Notes: generated by a model from the sequence alone, not told the origin. DNA of 7,118 nt from an uncultured Clostridia bacterium (GCA_934277655.1 CAKQVC010000102.1:1-7118); one strand, 5' to 3'. Positions 1 through 6,198 are shown, counted from the first letter of the stretch. A program made the numbers and translations.

Positions 1-725
1 TTGTTACACGTGTGCAACCTAAGATGTTTGTTATGGAAAATGTAGCTGCCATGGCAACACATTTGAAAGGAAAAACTATAAAAACTATAGTTGAAGCATT
101 TGAAAATGCCGGATGTGGCTATAAGGTAAAATATGAAGTGTTGAACAGTGCAAGTTATGGAATTGCACAAGCGAGAAGAAGGATTGTTGTTGTTGGTATT
201 AGAAGTGATATAGATTCAGAGTTTTTATATCCTGTAAAATCCGAGAAAGTTTTTACAATAAAAGATGTTATTGATGACTTGCCAAAGTTAGAAAGTGGTC
301 AGAAAAGTGATATTCCAAATCATGTAGCTATGAAGCATAGTGCACAGATGTTGGAAAAGATGAGTTATGTCAAAGATGGCGGAGACCGTATGGATATTCC
401 AGAGGAGTTAAGACCAACGTCTGGAGATATTAGAAAATACATCAGATACGATAGTACAAAGCCATCAGTATGTGTAACTGGCGATATGAGAAAGATTTTT
501 CATTATGAACAGAATAGAGCATTGACAGCAAGAGAACTTGCACGTATTCAGTCATTTCCAGATGATTTCATTTTTGAAGGTACATCTATTCAAGTTCAAC
601 AGCAGATAGGCAATGCTGTACCACCTAAGTTGGCATATCAGATTGCTTTGCAAGTAGAGGAGGCACTGGATAATGGCAAAGTATCCGAAGGTAAACTATA
701 TAGGAAACAAAGAGAAGTTAGTTAA
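1..725 (+). CDS. DNA (cytosine-5-)-methyltransferase, C-terminal part (5' end outside window)
   Basis: This enzyme transfers a methyl group from S-adenosylmethionine to carbon 5 of cytosine in a specific DNA site. It is almost certainly one of two protective methylases of the adjoining restriction system. The reading frame is open from the first complete codon (base 3), and the sequence before the GTG at 12 already fits the family, so the gene starts upstream of the window. Visible family motifs, in order, are motif VI (MENV, bases 33-44), motif VIII (QARRR, 168-182), a target-recognition stretch of roughly 100 residues, motif IX (RALTARELARIQSFP) and motif X (QIGNAVPPKLA, from 603). The SAM-binding motif I and the catalytic Pro-Cys motif IV must lie in the missing ~100 N-terminal residues, so catalytic competence cannot be checked here. 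The 3' end overlaps the next gene by 53 bp. The family call is secure; the recognition site cannot be read from the sequence. Confidence 0.95.
   Translation, partial: VTRVQPKMFVMENVAAMATHLKGKTIKTIVEAFENAGCGYKVKYEVLNSASYGIAQARRRIVVVGIRSDIDSEFLYPVKSEKVFTIKDVIDDLPKLESGQKSDIPNHVAMKHSAQMLEKMSYVKDGGDRMDIPEELRPTSGDIRKYIRYDSTKPSVCVTGDMRKIFHYEQNRALTARELARIQSFPDDFIFEGTSIQVQQQIGNAVPPKLAYQIALQVEEALDNGKVSEGKLYRKQREVS
656..663 (+). promoter_or_regulatory. Ribosome binding site of the adenine methylase, inside the C5 methylase gene
   Basis: AGAGGAGG lies 9 nt before the ATG at 673 and is a near-ideal Shine-Dalgarno sequence. It fixes the start of the adenine methylase within the end of the upstream gene and so supports the 53-bp overlap as real. 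The overlap suggests coupled translation of the two methylases. Confidence 0.75.
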
Positions 726-1674
726 TTGGATAATAAAGGAGATGCCGGTTGAAAACGGTACTGTATTGGATATATTTGCAGGTGGATGTTCAGTATCATA
801 TGCATTGAAGAACAGTGGATTTTCAGTTATTGCAAATGACATATTATATGCTGATTATGTTATAGCCAAGGCATTAGTGGAAAATTCAGATACAAAATTA
901 TCGGTAAGTGTATTTGATAAGAAGGTAAGTGACAAAAGAGTAGAAGAATTATCGGAGAAGTTTTCGTTTCTTACAGACTGTTTATATTATCCGGAAGAAG
1001 TGCTGGAGTTAAGTAAATTAGTTGCAATTGCAGAAAAGTTAAAGGGGTCGGAGAAGTATATGATGCTTGCTTTGATTCGTCGAGCAATGATAAGAAAACT
1101 TCCGTATTCGAGAATGAATGTGCCTTGGAAACAAATTCAGAAGCTGCGAGATGAAGACTATAGCTATAGGAAGTATAAACGAAAAAGAGCATATCATAAT
1201 CAAACGTTTGAAAGTCATATGCGTGAGAATATTGATGCATATAATGAAGCTGTTTTTGATAAAGAAGAATGTAAGGTATATAACTGTGATGTATTTGATA
1301 TGGTCAAGAAAATAGATTTTGTTGATGTGGTTTATATGGATCCCCCGTATCCATCCACTATGAACAATTATGATGCATTCTATGGTATGTTTGACGAAAT
1401 GTTTGACAAGAAGCGGAAACATACAGATTATACACAGAAGACAAGTTTCCTCGATAATATGGACAAGTTGATAAAAAAACTTGTGGGGAAAACACGATAT
1501 ATAGTGTTGAGCCAAAATACACGTGTTCAGCCCGGACCGGATGAGATTGAAGAAATGCTTAAGAAGTATGGAAAAGTTACAATTAAGGAGAAGAAGCATA
1601 ACTATCAGGTAACAGGTAAAGAAAACAAGAATGCAAGCAAGGAGTTGTTATTTATCCTTGAGATGGAGGCGTAG
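673..1674 (+). CDS. DNA adenine-N6 methyltransferase, alpha class (D12/Dam-like)
   Basis: This 333-residue enzyme is predicted to methylate the N6 of adenine using S-adenosylmethionine. Motif X (YIGNKEKL, residues 9-16) is at the N terminus. It is followed by the SAM-binding motif I (VLDIFAGGCSVSYAL, ~31-45) and an acidic ND pair at about residue 55. A long recognition region of about 150 residues leads to the catalytic motif IV (DPPY, residues 223-226). The order X-I-recognition domain-IV defines the alpha class, which includes Dam and several type IIS modification enzymes. The start is set by a strong ribosome binding site and by motif X needing this N terminus. The gene overlaps the C5 methylase by 53 bp in another frame and its TAG stop directly abuts the nuclease ATG. 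It is presumably the second protective methylase, acting on the opposite strand of an asymmetric target; that role is inferred from the operon layout. The family call is very secure. Confidence 0.95.
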   Translation: MAKYPKVNYIGNKEKLVNWIIKEMPVENGTVLDIFAGGCSVSYALKNSGFSVIANDILYADYVIAKALVENSDTKLSVSVFDKKVSDKRVEELSEKFSFLTDCLYYPEEVLELSKLVAIAEKLKGSEKYMMLALIRRAMIRKLPYSRMNVPWKQIQKLRDEDYSYRKYKRKRAYHNQTFESHMRENIDAYNEAVFDKEECKVYNCDVFDMVKKIDFVDVVYMDPPYPSTMNNYDAFYGMFDEMFDKKRKHTDYTQKTSFLDNMDKLIKKLVGKTRYIVLSQNTRVQPGPDEIEEMLKKYGKVTIKEKKHNYQVTGKENKNASKELLFILEMEA

Positions 1675-2784
1675 ATGGGAGCAGATACTACAAAAAAAGC
1701 TAAAGAAGAACAACAGTATGATTCTTATTGGAAACTTACTGTCGAATACTCAGATATTCACGGTACGCTATTTAATAATGTATTGGATTTAATAGTAAAG
1801 TTTATAGATAATCATAGATTAGCAAGTATTGATTGCACGCCAGAGTTAAATAAAAAACTACAAGATATTGTCAATAAAATAAATCCAAAAGAGGATATGG
1901 GTTCTGTAAGAAAATCCATTAATCAATTTATTAAGCTTGGATTTGTTAACCCAGGGTACAAGGGATATCATCCGTTAACTAAGAAGTTTTTGACCTGTAA
2001 AGATGAAAAGGAAAGGGAATTAATTTTTACGCAGATATTTTATGAATGTGGTAGCTTAAATTCCTCGTATACAAACGATTGTACTGATCATAAAGAAGTT
2101 AACTTTTTGTTAAAGACATTGGCATATAATGGACAGTTGACTAAAAATGATTTGATGGGATTGATGGTTACGGATGTTGCGAAATATAAAAGAGGGTATT
2201 TGTTACCGGAAGAATTAGAGTTGCAATATCAGTATGCGTTGTCGATAAATTTTGATGAAAATAAGTATAACCAGATTGAATATTTGATAGGCTTTCTGAA
2301 GTATATGCCTGAACTTGTGTATGAAAATGGGGTATTGGAATTTAAAGACCATAAGTCAGTTGTAAACGGAACGGATGTTGTAAGTGTAAAGCGTGACCCT
2401 ATCCTTATGCGTATTTATAGAAAGTTATTATTTGAAGAATCTATGTCTGTTTATGACAGGTTAATTTGTTATGCATGTCACTTGCCGTGGAAAGGACTTG
2501 TTGCATCACATATTAAACCTCTTGCAACTTGTATTAAGCAACAGAAAATGCAAGAAGCATATGATAAGAATAATGGATTACTGCTTAGTCCCAATATAGA
2601 TGCATACTTTGATAAGTTTGATATTACCTTTGGTAATGATGGGAATATCATTCTCGGAAAGGATGTTCCAGAGGAAATAAAAGATGTCATTAAAGATTAT
2701 CAGATAGATAAAGATGTTTTGAATGATGAACGAAAGAAATATTTGCAGTATCACAGAAATATTTTTGATGCTAAAAATATGTAA
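1675..2784 (+). CDS. HNH restriction endonuclease of the adjoining RM system
   Basis: This 369-residue protein carries a C-terminal HNH (beta-beta-alpha-metal) nuclease domain. A CxxC pair (C265, C268) is followed by ASHIKP with H279. Next comes a segment with N300 (NNGLLLSPN) and then IDAYFDK (D309, D313), which matches the HNH_2-type pattern of AxHI...NGLLLxP..D..FD. The His and Asn positions are the expected metal and catalytic residues. The first ~260 residues are not recognisable by eye. They are charged and helical-looking and plausibly bind the target DNA. A GGAGG at 1665-1669 lies 5 nt before the ATG, which follows the adenine methylase stop codon without a gap. Placing the nuclease last, after both methylases, favours host protection before cutting. 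Restriction function is inferred from this context plus the domain; a solitary HNH protein could do other things. No controller (C) protein gene is seen. Confidence 0.85.
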   Translation: MGADTTKKAKEEQQYDSYWKLTVEYSDIHGTLFNNVLDLIVKFIDNHRLASIDCTPELNKKLQDIVNKINPKEDMGSVRKSINQFIKLGFVNPGYKGYHPLTKKFLTCKDEKERELIFTQIFYECGSLNSSYTNDCTDHKEVNFLLKTLAYNGQLTKNDLMGLMVTDVAKYKRGYLLPEELELQYQYALSINFDENKYNQIEYLIGFLKYMPELVYENGVLEFKDHKSVVNGTDVVSVKRDPILMRIYRKLLFEESMSVYDRLICYACHLPWKGLVASHIKPLATCIKQQKMQEAYDKNNGLLLSPNIDAYFDKFDITFGNDGNIILGKDVPEEIKDVIKDYQIDKDVLNDERKKYLQYHRNIFDAKNM

Positions 2785-2885
2785 GTAAGTAAACTGTACC
2801 CCTTGTCAAGGACATTTTTAAAAATGGGGATGCCAATTTTTTGGACTCGCCCTCTTAATGCTATCCTTGATTTTGGACTTGCCTT
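2781..2885. other. Possible insertion-sequence end or remnant between the RM operon and the intron fragment
   Basis: This stretch fits neither the RM operon nor the group II intron. It opens with three tandem GTAA units (2781-2792), followed by CTGTACCCCTTGTCAAGG, which contains the palindrome CCTTGTCAAGG (2801-2811). A perfect 14-bp palindrome CATTTTTAAAAATG follows at 2813-2826. On the minus strand a frame is open from 2883 down to a TAA at 2818-2820. It encodes about 21 residues ending KRASPKNWHPHF, which could be the C terminus of a transposase reading out toward the element's end. This is a suggestion only, because no IS family is recognised. The palindromes might instead act as a weak terminator for the RM operon. 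Confidence 0.3.
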
Positions 2886-2886
2886 A

Positions 2887-3353
2887 CCACGCCAAGCAAG
2901 CTGAAATACTTAGGCTTTGGGTTCTGGAAAGGTACAGAGGGATGGAAAGCAAGACCGCACGAAGAATCCATCAAAAGTTTCGAGAGAAAACTAAAACAAC
3001 TGACGAAGAGAAGTTGGTCAGTCAGTATGGATTACCGAATTGTCAGGCTCAATCAAGTCATGCGAGGATGGATAAACTATTTTAGGATAGGAAGCATGAA
3101 AACGAACCTAACCAGAATTGACCAACATCTGCGTACGAGAATGCGAATCGTCATATGGAAACAGTGGAAGAAAAGTGCGAAACGCTATTGGGGACTAAGG
3201 AAATTAGGAGCACCCGAGTGGATGGCAAAACAGTCCGTTGGATTTGGAAACCACTATCAAGCGGTAGCAAAGACAACAGGACTACACCTCATTAGCAAAG
3301 AAATCCTCGCAAAACGAGGACTTCTCAGCTGTTTAGATTATTACTTGAATTGA
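2887..3353 (+). pseudogene. ltrA-like: Group II intron reverse transcriptase/maturase, C-terminal fragment
   Basis: The intact protein would be a reverse transcriptase with maturase activity that helps its intron splice and retrohome. Only about the last 150 codons survive. They start in the last reverse-transcriptase block (KLKYLGFGFW, from 2898) and continue through the maturase-specific domain, with the typical RLNQVMRGWINYFR near 3045-3086. The end is LDYYLN and a TGA at 3351-3353, directly against ribozyme domain V. The catalytic YADD motif and all earlier RT blocks are missing. No endonuclease domain follows, so the parent belonged to an En-minus lineage. The first in-frame ATG is at 3027 and has no convincing ribosome binding site, so a functional product is unlikely. 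An overlapping open frame starting at ATG 2858 is in a different frame and is not a gene. Confidence 0.88.
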
Positions 3354-3385
3354 ACCGCCGGGTGCCGAACGGCACGCCCGGTGGT
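3354..3385 (+). ncRNA. Group II intron domain V
   Basis: This is the catalytic hairpin of a group II ribozyme. Nine pairs (3354-3362 with 3377-3385, one G-U) form the lower stem. A 2-nt CG bulge at 3375-3376 and a 4-bp upper stem (3363-3366 with 3371-3374) lead to a GAAC tetraloop. The stem lengths and the 3'-strand dinucleotide bulge are the standard domain V form. The lower strand carries a CGC triad (within ACCGCC), a variant of the usual AGC known in some bacterial introns. The hairpin sits immediately after the maturase stop codon. Confidence 0.9.
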
Positions 3386-3418
3386 GTGAGAGGGGCTACA
3401 AGTTAGTCCCTACTCGAT
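3386..3418 (+). ncRNA. Group II intron domain VI with branch-point adenosine and 3' splice site
   Basis: After the GT linker, GAG (3388-3390) pairs with CTC (3413-3415). The bases 3391-3398 pair with 3404-3411, with one G-U pair and a 5-nt loop. A single unpaired A3412 interrupts the right strand, exactly as expected for the branch-point adenosine. The intron would end in AT at 3417-3418, placing the splice site 6-7 nt after the branch point, as in known introns. Confidence 0.85.
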
Positions 3419-3510
3419 TGCTGGAAATACTGTAGCGTGATGGTTTGCGGTGCCATGGTTTCCGATAAATTTGCCAAAGGTTACTGATACGACTTTGTTA
3501 AAACTTTTGC

Positions 3511-3539
3511 TTGAAAGCTTCGCGTGCATGTGTTAGACT
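3511..3539 (+). promoter_or_regulatory. Candidate sigma-A promoter of lysO
   Basis: TTGAAA (3511-3516) is followed after exactly 17 nt by TAGACT (3534-3539). A TG at 3531-3532 is placed as in an extended -10 element. The predicted transcript would begin near 3546, giving a leader of only ~25 nt. There is therefore no room for a lysine riboswitch, and none is visible further upstream. The promoter lies downstream of the intron remnant, so lysO appears to have its own start site. Confidence 0.5.
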
Positions 3540-3551
3540 CAAAAAAAGAGT

Positions 3552-3562
3552 AAGGAGAGGAG
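3552..3562 (+). promoter_or_regulatory. Ribosome binding site deciding the lysO start
   Basis: The purine-rich run AAGGAGAGGAG lies 8 nt before ATG 3571. A longer in-frame option beginning at the TTG of 3511 would place this sequence inside the coding region. It would also add a basic 20-residue extension in front of the first membrane segment, so the start at 3571 is preferred. Confidence 0.7.
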
Positions 3563-3570
3563 CGGCACTT

Positions 3571-4569
3571 ATGTTCATTTATATTCCCTTTCTTTGCGTC
3601 ACGCTTGGCGCGGTGATCAGCTGGTGGGGGCTGCCGCCACGAGTGCTACGCGGATCTGACCTGGTCATGAATGCGGCCTTGATGATACTGATGACAGTCA
3701 TCGGATTGAATATCGGGCTGTCGGAAACCGTGATGAAAAACCTCGGGCGTATCGGCATCAAGTGCCTGCTGATCTCGCTGGCGGCGATCGCCTGCAGTGT
3801 GGCGCTGACAGTGCTGTGCGAAAGGACGGTCATGCCGCTGGAAAAGATCCGCCTGACCCTATTGCGAGAAAAGCAGGAAGCGGCGCGGCAAAATCGTGAT
3901 GCGGGGCGCGGCGCGTTGCCTCGGGCAGAAAACGCGGGGAGCAAACAGGAGGGCGGCAGCTTTTCGCCGCTCTTGATTTTGATGCCGATCTTCATTTTGC
4001 TCGGCATTCTGATTGGCTATTTCGCACTGCCAAAAGGGGATGCAGCGTGGCTGGATACGCTGCTGACGGTGTCCTTGTTTTTTCTCTACACCGGTGCAGG
4101 CATCATTTTAGGTACGAATAAAGAAGTCTTTACTTATATCAAAAAACTGGGACTGCGCATGCTTTTCCTGCCGCTTTCAATTTTTGCAGGCTGCCTGTTG
4201 GGCGGATTCCTGATGGGAGTGGTGCTGGACGTGCCGCTCAAGTGGTCGGTACTGTCAGCAAGCGGCATGGGGTATTACAGCATGAGCGGGGCGTTTTTGA
4301 CCGAGGCGTATGGCATCGAGGCCGGCGTTTACGGTTTCATCGTCAATGTCTCCAGAGATGTGTTTACGGTGGCACTGCTGCCGCTCTTGGTAAAAATCAG
4401 CAAAGGCAGCCCGATTGCCTCCGGTGCGGGCGGCTGTATGGATACCATGCTGATTCCGGTCAGCAAGGCTGTGGGACCGGAGCTGGGGCTGGTGGCACTG
4501 ATCAGCGGTACGATCACGACGTTGGCAGTGCCGATTTGGCTGCCGCTCGGTGTAACATTGTTTGGGTAA
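3571..4569 (+). CDS. lysO: LysO-family L-lysine exporter (DUF340/YbjE family)
   Basis: Characterised LysO (Escherichia coli YbjE) exports L-lysine and its toxic analogue thialysine across the inner membrane. This 332-residue version has about eight to nine hydrophobic segments, at roughly residues 4-20, 31-50, 64-83, 133-152, 163-181, 197-218, 225-241, 252-275 and 304-328. The conserved family core is clear: SASGMGYYSMSG (229-240), NVSRDVFTVALLPLL (259-273), and SGAGGCMDTMLIPV (284-297), with acidic residues inside otherwise hydrophobic stretches. A hydrophilic, charged insert of about 45 residues (~86-131) separates the first three membrane segments from the rest. This matches the boundary at which many Firmicutes split LysO into two genes, so the protein may be a fusion; E. 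coli LysO is shorter, near 300 residues. The gene is far richer in GC than its neighbours (about 55% against about 30% in the RM genes). No lysine biosynthesis genes are adjacent. The family is secure and the substrate is inferred from it. Confidence 0.9.
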   Translation: MFIYIPFLCVTLGAVISWWGLPPRVLRGSDLVMNAALMILMTVIGLNIGLSETVMKNLGRIGIKCLLISLAAIACSVALTVLCERTVMPLEKIRLTLLREKQEAARQNRDAGRGALPRAENAGSKQEGGSFSPLLILMPIFILLGILIGYFALPKGDAAWLDTLLTVSLFFLYTGAGIILGTNKEVFTYIKKLGLRMLFLPLSIFAGCLLGGFLMGVVLDVPLKWSVLSASGMGYYSMSGAFLTEAYGIEAGVYGFIVNVSRDVFTVALLPLLVKISKGSPIASGAGGCMDTMLIPVSKAVGPELGLVALISGTITTLAVPIWLPLGVTLFG

Positions 4570-4590
4570 AAGGATGGCGCCTCACTATTT

Positions 4591-4597
4591 AAGGAGG
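4591..4597 (+). promoter_or_regulatory. Strong Shine-Dalgarno sequence without an obvious ATG
   Basis: AAGGAGG is an almost perfect ribosome binding site, 22 nt after the lysO stop codon. It has no ATG at the proper distance in any frame. The nearest start-like codon is TTG at 4608, 10 nt downstream. It may serve the small ORF there or be a leftover from a disrupted gene. Confidence 0.45.
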
Positions 4598-4607
4598 AAT
4601 ATTTAAC

Positions 4608-4811
4608 TTGGACGATAGTGATAATGATTCTGAAGCGAACCAATTTAATAGATTTTTTATTCTTTTTGCAATTTCTGCGCCATACTTTGTTATGGACACT
4701 ACAAAAGCAGATGTGCTTTTAAAAAATAGAAACAATCGAAGCAATCTATGGCACTGGCTTGTTAATTTAACTACTTTTGTGGTAGGGCTTGTCTTTCGCA
4801 GATTTTACTGA
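4608..4811 (+). CDS. Hypothetical 67-residue protein or gene remnant (TTG start)
   Basis: I do not recognise this product. If translated from the TTG at 4608 it has an acidic start (DDSDNDSEA), a hydrophobic run (FFILFAISAPYFVM, ~22-35), a polar middle with RNNRS, and a second hydrophobic run (LVNLTTFVVGLVF) before a basic end. That could be a small two-segment membrane protein. A strong AAGGAGG lies 10 nt upstream, and the short gap after lysO would allow co-transcription. Against it are the TTG start, a perfect 18-nt hairpin inside the frame (4703-4720), and the lack of any family resemblance. The +1 frame over the first half is also open and equally hydrophobic, which suggests a degraded gene. 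This call is low confidence. Confidence 0.3.
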   Translation: MDDSDNDSEANQFNRFFILFAISAPYFVMDTTKADVLLKNRNNRSNLWHWLVNLTTFVVGLVFRRFY

Positions 4812-4961
4812 TAAGATATATAGCAGATGTATGGGTAAAAATACAGGGTAATCGTTATTTTTTTAACTGATTTTCCTTGCATTTTATGTTATTGTGTGTT
4901 TAAATAGTTATATCAAGTATAACAAAATATAGTATTTTTATCTCAAGGAGGATACATAAAC
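4812..4961 (+). promoter_or_regulatory. Leader region of the thiolase gene
   Basis: This AT-rich region carries a likely promoter, TTGCAT (4877-4882), a 17-nt spacer, and TTAAAT (4900-4905), with a TG at 4897-4898 as in an extended -10 element. The inverted repeat GTTATA-TCAAG-TATAAC (4907-4923) lies just downstream, over the expected transcription start. AAGGAGGA (4945-4952) is 9 nt before ATG 4962. I see no gene, riboswitch or terminator in 4812-4876. Confidence 0.55.
4907..4923. promoter_or_regulatory. Inverted repeat at the thiolase transcription start, possible operator
   Basis: Six-base arms GTTATA and TATAAC flank a 5-nt spacer just after the candidate -10 element, where a repressor would block transcription. 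It resembles a Rex (redox) site in having GTT/AAC half-sites, but the spacing between half-sites is 3 nt too long for the usual 18-bp Rex box. The regulator is therefore unknown. Confidence 0.3.
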
Positions 4962-6140
4962 ATGAGAGAAGTTGTAATTGTTAGTGCAGCAAGAACACCG
5001 ATTGGTAGCTTCGGAGGTTCTTTAAAAGGAATTCCTACAAGAAAATTAGGTGCAATTGCTATCAAGGGCGCTATCGAAAGAGCTGGAATCAAACCGGAAA
5101 TGGTTGATGAAGTTGTTATGGGTGCAGTTCTTCAGGGCGGACTTGGACAGAACGTTGCAAGACAGATGACTTTAGATGCTGGTCTTCCAATCGAAACACC
5201 GGCTTTCACTATCAATAAAGTTTGCGGATCCGGATTAAGAGCTGTTGAACTGGCTGCTCAGATTATCAAAGCAGGCGATGCTGACGTTGTAGTTGCAGGT
5301 GGTGCAGAAAACATGTCCGCTACAGCTTACGCTATGCCGGCTGCTAGATGGGGAGCTCGAATGAACAACACTCAGATGATCGACATGATGGTTAATGATG
5401 GTCTTTGGGACGCATTCAACGGATATCACATGGGTATCACAGCAGAAAACGTTGCTGAACAGTGGGGAATCACAAGAGAACAGTTAGATGAGTTCTCCGT
5501 AATCTCCCAGAACAGAGCTGAAGCTGCAATCAAAGCAGGCAAGTTCAAAGATGAAATCATTCCGGTTGAAATCCCTCAGAGAAAGGGCGATCCGATCATC
5601 TTCGATACAGATGAATTCCCTAAATTTGGAACTACAATGGAAAAAGTTGCTAAACTGAAACCTGCTTTCAAGAAAGACGGCGTGGTTACAGCTGCTAACG
5701 CTTCCGGTATCAACGATGCTGGTGCTGCAGTTGTAGTAATGAGCAAAGAAAAAGCTGACGAATTAGGAATCAAGCCACTTTGCACGATTAAGTCCTATGC
5801 TTCTGCAGGTGTTGATCCTTCCATCATGGGTGTTGGCCCGGTTCCTGCTTCCAAGAAAGCATTAGAAAAAGCAGGATTAACAATTGAGGACATGGATCTG
5901 GTAGAAGCTAACGAAGCATTCGCAGCTCAGTCCCTGGCAGTAAGAAAAGATTTAGGATTAGATCCTGAAAAGACAAATGTAAACGGCGGAGCGATTGCTA
6001 TCGGTCACCCGATCGGAGCTTCCGGCTGCAGAATCCTGATTTCCCTGATCTTCGAAATGATGAAGAGAGATTCCAAGTACGGTCTTGCTACATTATGCAT
6101 CGGCGGCGGTATGGGTACTGCATTAGTAGTTGAAAGATAA
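4962..6140 (+). CDS. thlA: Acetyl-CoA C-acetyltransferase (biosynthetic thiolase)
   Basis: This cytoplasmic enzyme condenses two acetyl-CoA into acetoacetyl-CoA plus CoA, the entry step to butyrate, butanol or polyhydroxybutyrate synthesis and, in some bacteria, the mevalonate route. The 392-residue length is standard for the family. All catalytic elements are present: the nucleophilic C88 in [12 protein letters not shown]317 in [10 protein letters not shown]349 in [14 protein letters not shown], and the proton-shuttling C379 in [12 protein letters not shown]. The N terminus [14 protein letters not shown] is typical, and AAGGAGGA 9 nt upstream confirms the start. Regular use of favoured codons (GCT, GTT, CTG/TTA, AAA) suggests high expression. 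The gene has its own promoter region and terminator and stands alone: crt, hbd and bcd, often nearby in butyrate producers, are not next to it here. The symbol follows clostridial usage; atoB/phbA are equivalent names. Confidence 0.96.
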   Translation: MREVVIVSAARTPIGSFGGSLKGIPTRKLGAIAIKGAIERAGIKPEMVDEVVMGAVLQGGLGQNVARQMTLDAGLPIETPAFTINKVCGSGLRAVELAAQIIKAGDADVVVAGGAENMSATAYAMPAARWGARMNNTQMIDMMVNDGLWDAFNGYHMGITAENVAEQWGITREQLDEFSVISQNRAEAAIKAGKFKDEIIPVEIPQRKGDPIIFDTDEFPKFGTTMEKVAKLKPAFKKDGVVTAANASGINDAGAAVVVMSKEKADELGIKPLCTIKSYASAGVDPSIMGVGPVPASKKALEKAGLTIEDMDLVEANEAFAAQSLAVRKDLGLDPEKTNVNGGAIAIGHPIGASGCRILISLIFEMMKRDSKYGLATLCIGGGMGTALVVER

Positions 6141-6169
6141 TTTGTCTGAACAGATAAAAAAATAATATG

Positions 6170-6198
6170 GACTGCACCTGTGGGTGCAGTCTATTTTA
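6170..6198 (+). terminator. Rho-independent terminator after the thiolase gene
   Basis: A perfect 9-bp stem, GACTGCACC (6170-6178) with GGTGCAGTC (6183-6191), closes a 4-nt loop and is followed by TATTTTACT. It lies 29 nt after the thiolase stop codon. The A-rich run before the stem (6156-6162) would give a U-tract on the other strand, so it could also work in reverse. Confidence 0.88.

Larger units (their letters stand above)
2884..3418 (+). mobile_element. Group II intron, 5'-truncated 3' remnant
   Basis: The 3' part of a bacterial group II intron remains: the C-terminal maturase coding region, then domain V and domain VI of the ribozyme. Domains I-III and the fingers/palm part of the reverse transcriptase are absent, so the copy cannot splice or move by itself. 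The homologous region begins abruptly near 2886-2895, just after a stop codon in the maturase frame (TGA 2868-2870), which marks the deletion or insertion junction. The predicted 3' splice site is after the AT at 3417-3418, 6 nt beyond the bulged adenosine of domain VI. Intron splicing elements are intact at this end only. The AT-rich RM operon upstream and the GC-rich lysO gene downstream suggest that this remnant marks a recombination boundary. Confidence 0.9.

Noticed and set aside
1039..1599. 186-codon open frame on the minus strand
   Set aside because: It lies entirely opposite the well-supported adenine methylase gene, has a Cys/His/Ile-rich composition typical of antisense of an AT-rich gene, and resembles no family.
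2801..2826. Intrinsic terminator after the RM operon
   Set aside because: CCTTGTCAAGG has a 1-nt loop and cannot form as such, and CATTTTTAAAAATG is an all-AT palindrome without a GC-rich stem; neither is a convincing terminator.
2858..3085. 75-codon open frame from ATG 2858
   Set aside because: It spans the junction into the intron fragment but reads the maturase region in the wrong frame; the maturase sequence is in the frame ending at 3353.
3420..3510. Structured RNA or gene between the intron end and the lysO promoter
   Set aside because: Only weak, non-contiguous pairings and the short palindrome CCATGG were found, and no open frame; nothing supportable.
3511..3570. N-terminal extension of lysO from a TTG at 3511
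   Set aside because: The extension is basic and unlike the family, and it would contain both the likely promoter and a strong ribosome binding site for the ATG at 3571.
4242..4592. 116-codon open frame on the plus strand
   Set aside because: It overlaps the conserved C-terminal half of lysO in another frame; its Arg/Gly-rich composition reflects the GC-rich codons of the real gene.
4905..4925. Rex redox-regulator binding site at the thiolase promoter
   Set aside because: The half-sites resemble TTGTTAA/TTAACAA, but they are separated by 7 nt instead of 4, so the 18-bp Rex box is not formed.
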